In this document: positions 5,024 through 5,965 of the stretch, in pieces
Position numbering within the stretch: position 1 is the stretch's first letter
Layout: each line of letters opens with the position of its first letter
Source of the DNA: Planctomycetota bacterium
GTDB lineage: Bacteria > Planctomycetota > UBA1135 > UBA2386
Length of the DNA: 5,965 bases
NCBI GenBank assembly: GCA_023433825.1
Contig: JAEYTU010000309.1
Span: 1-5,965, forward strand
Direction of reading: 5' to 3'
Notes under the pieces: model-generated
Told to the model about the DNA's origin: nothing
What the model saw: the letters and a program-made list of their open reading frames with translations, nothing else
Databases searched by the model: none
Translations under genes and position numbers: made by a program

Positions 5024-5965
5024 ATGCCGGACCCAACCGTCGAACAGCTCTTCGCCAACTGGCGCGCGACCGGTGACCCGGCGGCGCTCGCGGCGGTCTA
5101 CGAGCGAACGGCGGTCGGATTGCTCGTCGTCGCGCGGCATCTCTGCGGCGACGTCCACGCGGCGGAGGACGTCGTGCAGGCGACGTTCCTCGCGGCGCTG
5201 CGGCACGCCGAACGCTACGACGCGTCGCGACCGCTGCGGCCGTGGCTGACCGGCATCCTCGGCCACGAGGTGCGCCGCCGCCGCCGCGACGAGCGACGCC
5301 GCGTCGACCCCGAGCGCCTGCCGGTGCGTACCGCGCACGATCCGGCCGCCGCCGCGCAGTCGTCCGAGTTGACCCGCGCCGTCGACGAGGCGATCGACCG
5401 CTTGCCACCGATCTACCGTTCGGTGTTGGTGCTGAAACTCGCGCACGGCTTCACGGCCGCCGAGATCGCGCACGCGCTGCGCCGACCGCCGGGCACGGTC
5501 CGCGCGCAGCTCGCGCGCGGCACCGAACTGCTCGCGAAGGCGCTCCCCGCCGGCCTCGCGACAGCGCTCGCGATCGTCGCGACCCCCGGCCGCGGCCTCG
5601 CCGCCGTCCGTGACGCCGTCCTCGCCGCAGCGGCGCGCGGTGCGCCGACGGCGGCCGCACTCACGGTCCCCGCGTCGACGTCGCTGACGTTCGGAGCCAT
5701 CGTCATGGGCAAGAAGCTCGCACTCGTCGCCGGCACCGCGGCGCTCCTCGGTCTGTCGGCCTACGCGATGTGGTCGTCCCGCGCACCCGTCGTCGCCACG
5801 CCGTCGCACGCGCAGGACACGGCGTCGACCGCGAACGTCGACGCCGCGTCACCGTCGAACGTGCGCGACGTCGACGTCGACGTCCTCGCGCGCGTCGCGT
5901 CGCCCGACACACCACCGCCGCTCGCCGCGACCCCCACCGAAACGTCGCTGCGCGTGACCGTGCGC
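5024..5965 (+). CDS. ECF-type RNA polymerase sigma factor fused to a transmembrane segment, 3' end outside the window
   Basis: At least 314 codons are visible and the frame is still open at the right edge. Region 2 spans residues about 16-90: GDPAALAAVYERTA, HAAEDVVQATFLAALRHAE (46-64, the -10-binding and core-binding region), and RPLRPWLTGILGHEVRRRRR (69-88). Region 4 spans about 117-175: VDEAIDRLPPIYRSVLVLKL (120-139), then a helix-turn-helix TAAEIAHALRRPPGTVRAQL (144-163) for the -35 element. Typical ECF factors end near 170-190 residues; this one continues. Hydrophobic residues occur at 176-186. A clear transmembrane helix lies at about 231-250 (preceded by MGKK), and then a Pro/Ser/Thr/Asp-rich linker (253-308) leads to ETSLRVTVR, probably the start of another domain. 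The layout implies sigma regions in the cytosol and a C-terminal part outside the membrane. Such fusions are known in Planctomycetota, some ending in carboxypeptidase-regulatory-like repeats. No anti-sigma gene is visible. Regulation by proteolysis or by an external signal is inference. Confidence 0.88.
   Translation, partial: MPDPTVEQLFANWRATGDPAALAAVYERTAVGLLVVARHLCGDVHAAEDVVQATFLAALRHAERYDASRPLRPWLTGILGHEVRRRRRDERRRVDPERLPVRTAHDPAAAAQSSELTRAVDEAIDRLPPIYRSVLVLKLAHGFTAAEIAHALRRPPGTVRAQLARGTELLAKALPAGLATALAIVATPGRGLAAVRDAVLAAAARGAPTAAALTVPASTSLTFGAIVMGKKLALVAGTAALLGLSAYAMWSSRAPVVATPSHAQDTASTANVDAASPSNVRDVDVDVLARVASPDTPPPLAATPTETSLRVTVR
5867..5884 (+). repeat. Three tandem GACGTC hexamers
   Basis: GACGTC is repeated three times in frame, encoding DVDVDV (residues 282-287) in the linker after the sigma factor's transmembrane helix. 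It is best read as low-complexity coding sequence. Confidence 0.6.

Noticed and set aside
4768..5058. A 97-residue N-terminal extension of the second methyltransferase
   Set aside because: The extension is Arg/Ser-rich with no fold and would overlap the sigma gene start. The family-like sequence begins at the ATG at 4767.
5242..5613. A 123-residue plus-strand frame inside the sigma gene
   Set aside because: It is Arg/Pro-rich and in the wrong frame relative to the sigma factor.
4799..5809. A 336-residue minus-strand open frame opposite the sigma factor
   Set aside because: It is a GC-rich antisense shadow. The plus-strand frame from 5024 has clear sigma region 2 and region 4 sequence.

Overview
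The window is a GC-rich bacterial chromosome segment. Hand counts of sampled lines give about 73% GC in the 2959-4065 gene and about 62% in the 4078-4767 gene. Genes are tightly packed, and no rRNA, tRNA, CRISPR array, integrase or transposase is visible. The best clue to the host is the last gene, an ECF-type sigma factor that continues past region 4 into a transmembrane helix and a further domain. That architecture is common in Planctomycetota (established knowledge), so an uncultured high-GC planctomycete is the favoured guess. This is inference, not proof.

Layout from left to right: (1) the 3' part of a SOUL/heme-binding-family gene on + (2-337). (2) Convergent to it, a three-gene minus-strand cluster read right to left: a SRPBCC/AHSA1-type lipocalin-fold protein (2878-2426), a six-helix membrane protein of unrecognised family (2401-1661), and a B12-binding-domain radical SAM enzyme (1664-354) whose GTG start overlaps the membrane gene's TGA. 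(3) An 80-bp divergent promoter region (2879-2958). (4) A class I SAM methyltransferase with an N-terminal winged-helix domain of the Rv2258c type on + (2959-4065). (5) Convergent to it with a 12-bp gap, a second, unrelated class I SAM methyltransferase on - (4078-4767) with noticeably lower GC. (6) A 256-bp divergent intergenic region (4768-5023). (7) The sigma factor-membrane fusion on + (5024 to the window edge, open).

The SRPBCC, membrane and radical SAM genes look co-transcribed and translationally coupled. The natural hypothesis is a radical (possibly C-methylating) modification of a hydrophobic or membrane-associated substrate, with the SRPBCC protein as binding partner and the membrane protein as anchor or transporter. 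The substrate cannot be read from the sequence. The two methyltransferases may or may not belong to the same pathway. The most interesting points are this unassigned three-gene unit, the membrane-tethered sigma factor, and several hairpins or inverted repeats placed exactly at gene ends or starts. Nothing here amounts to a clear-cut new defence or mobile system.
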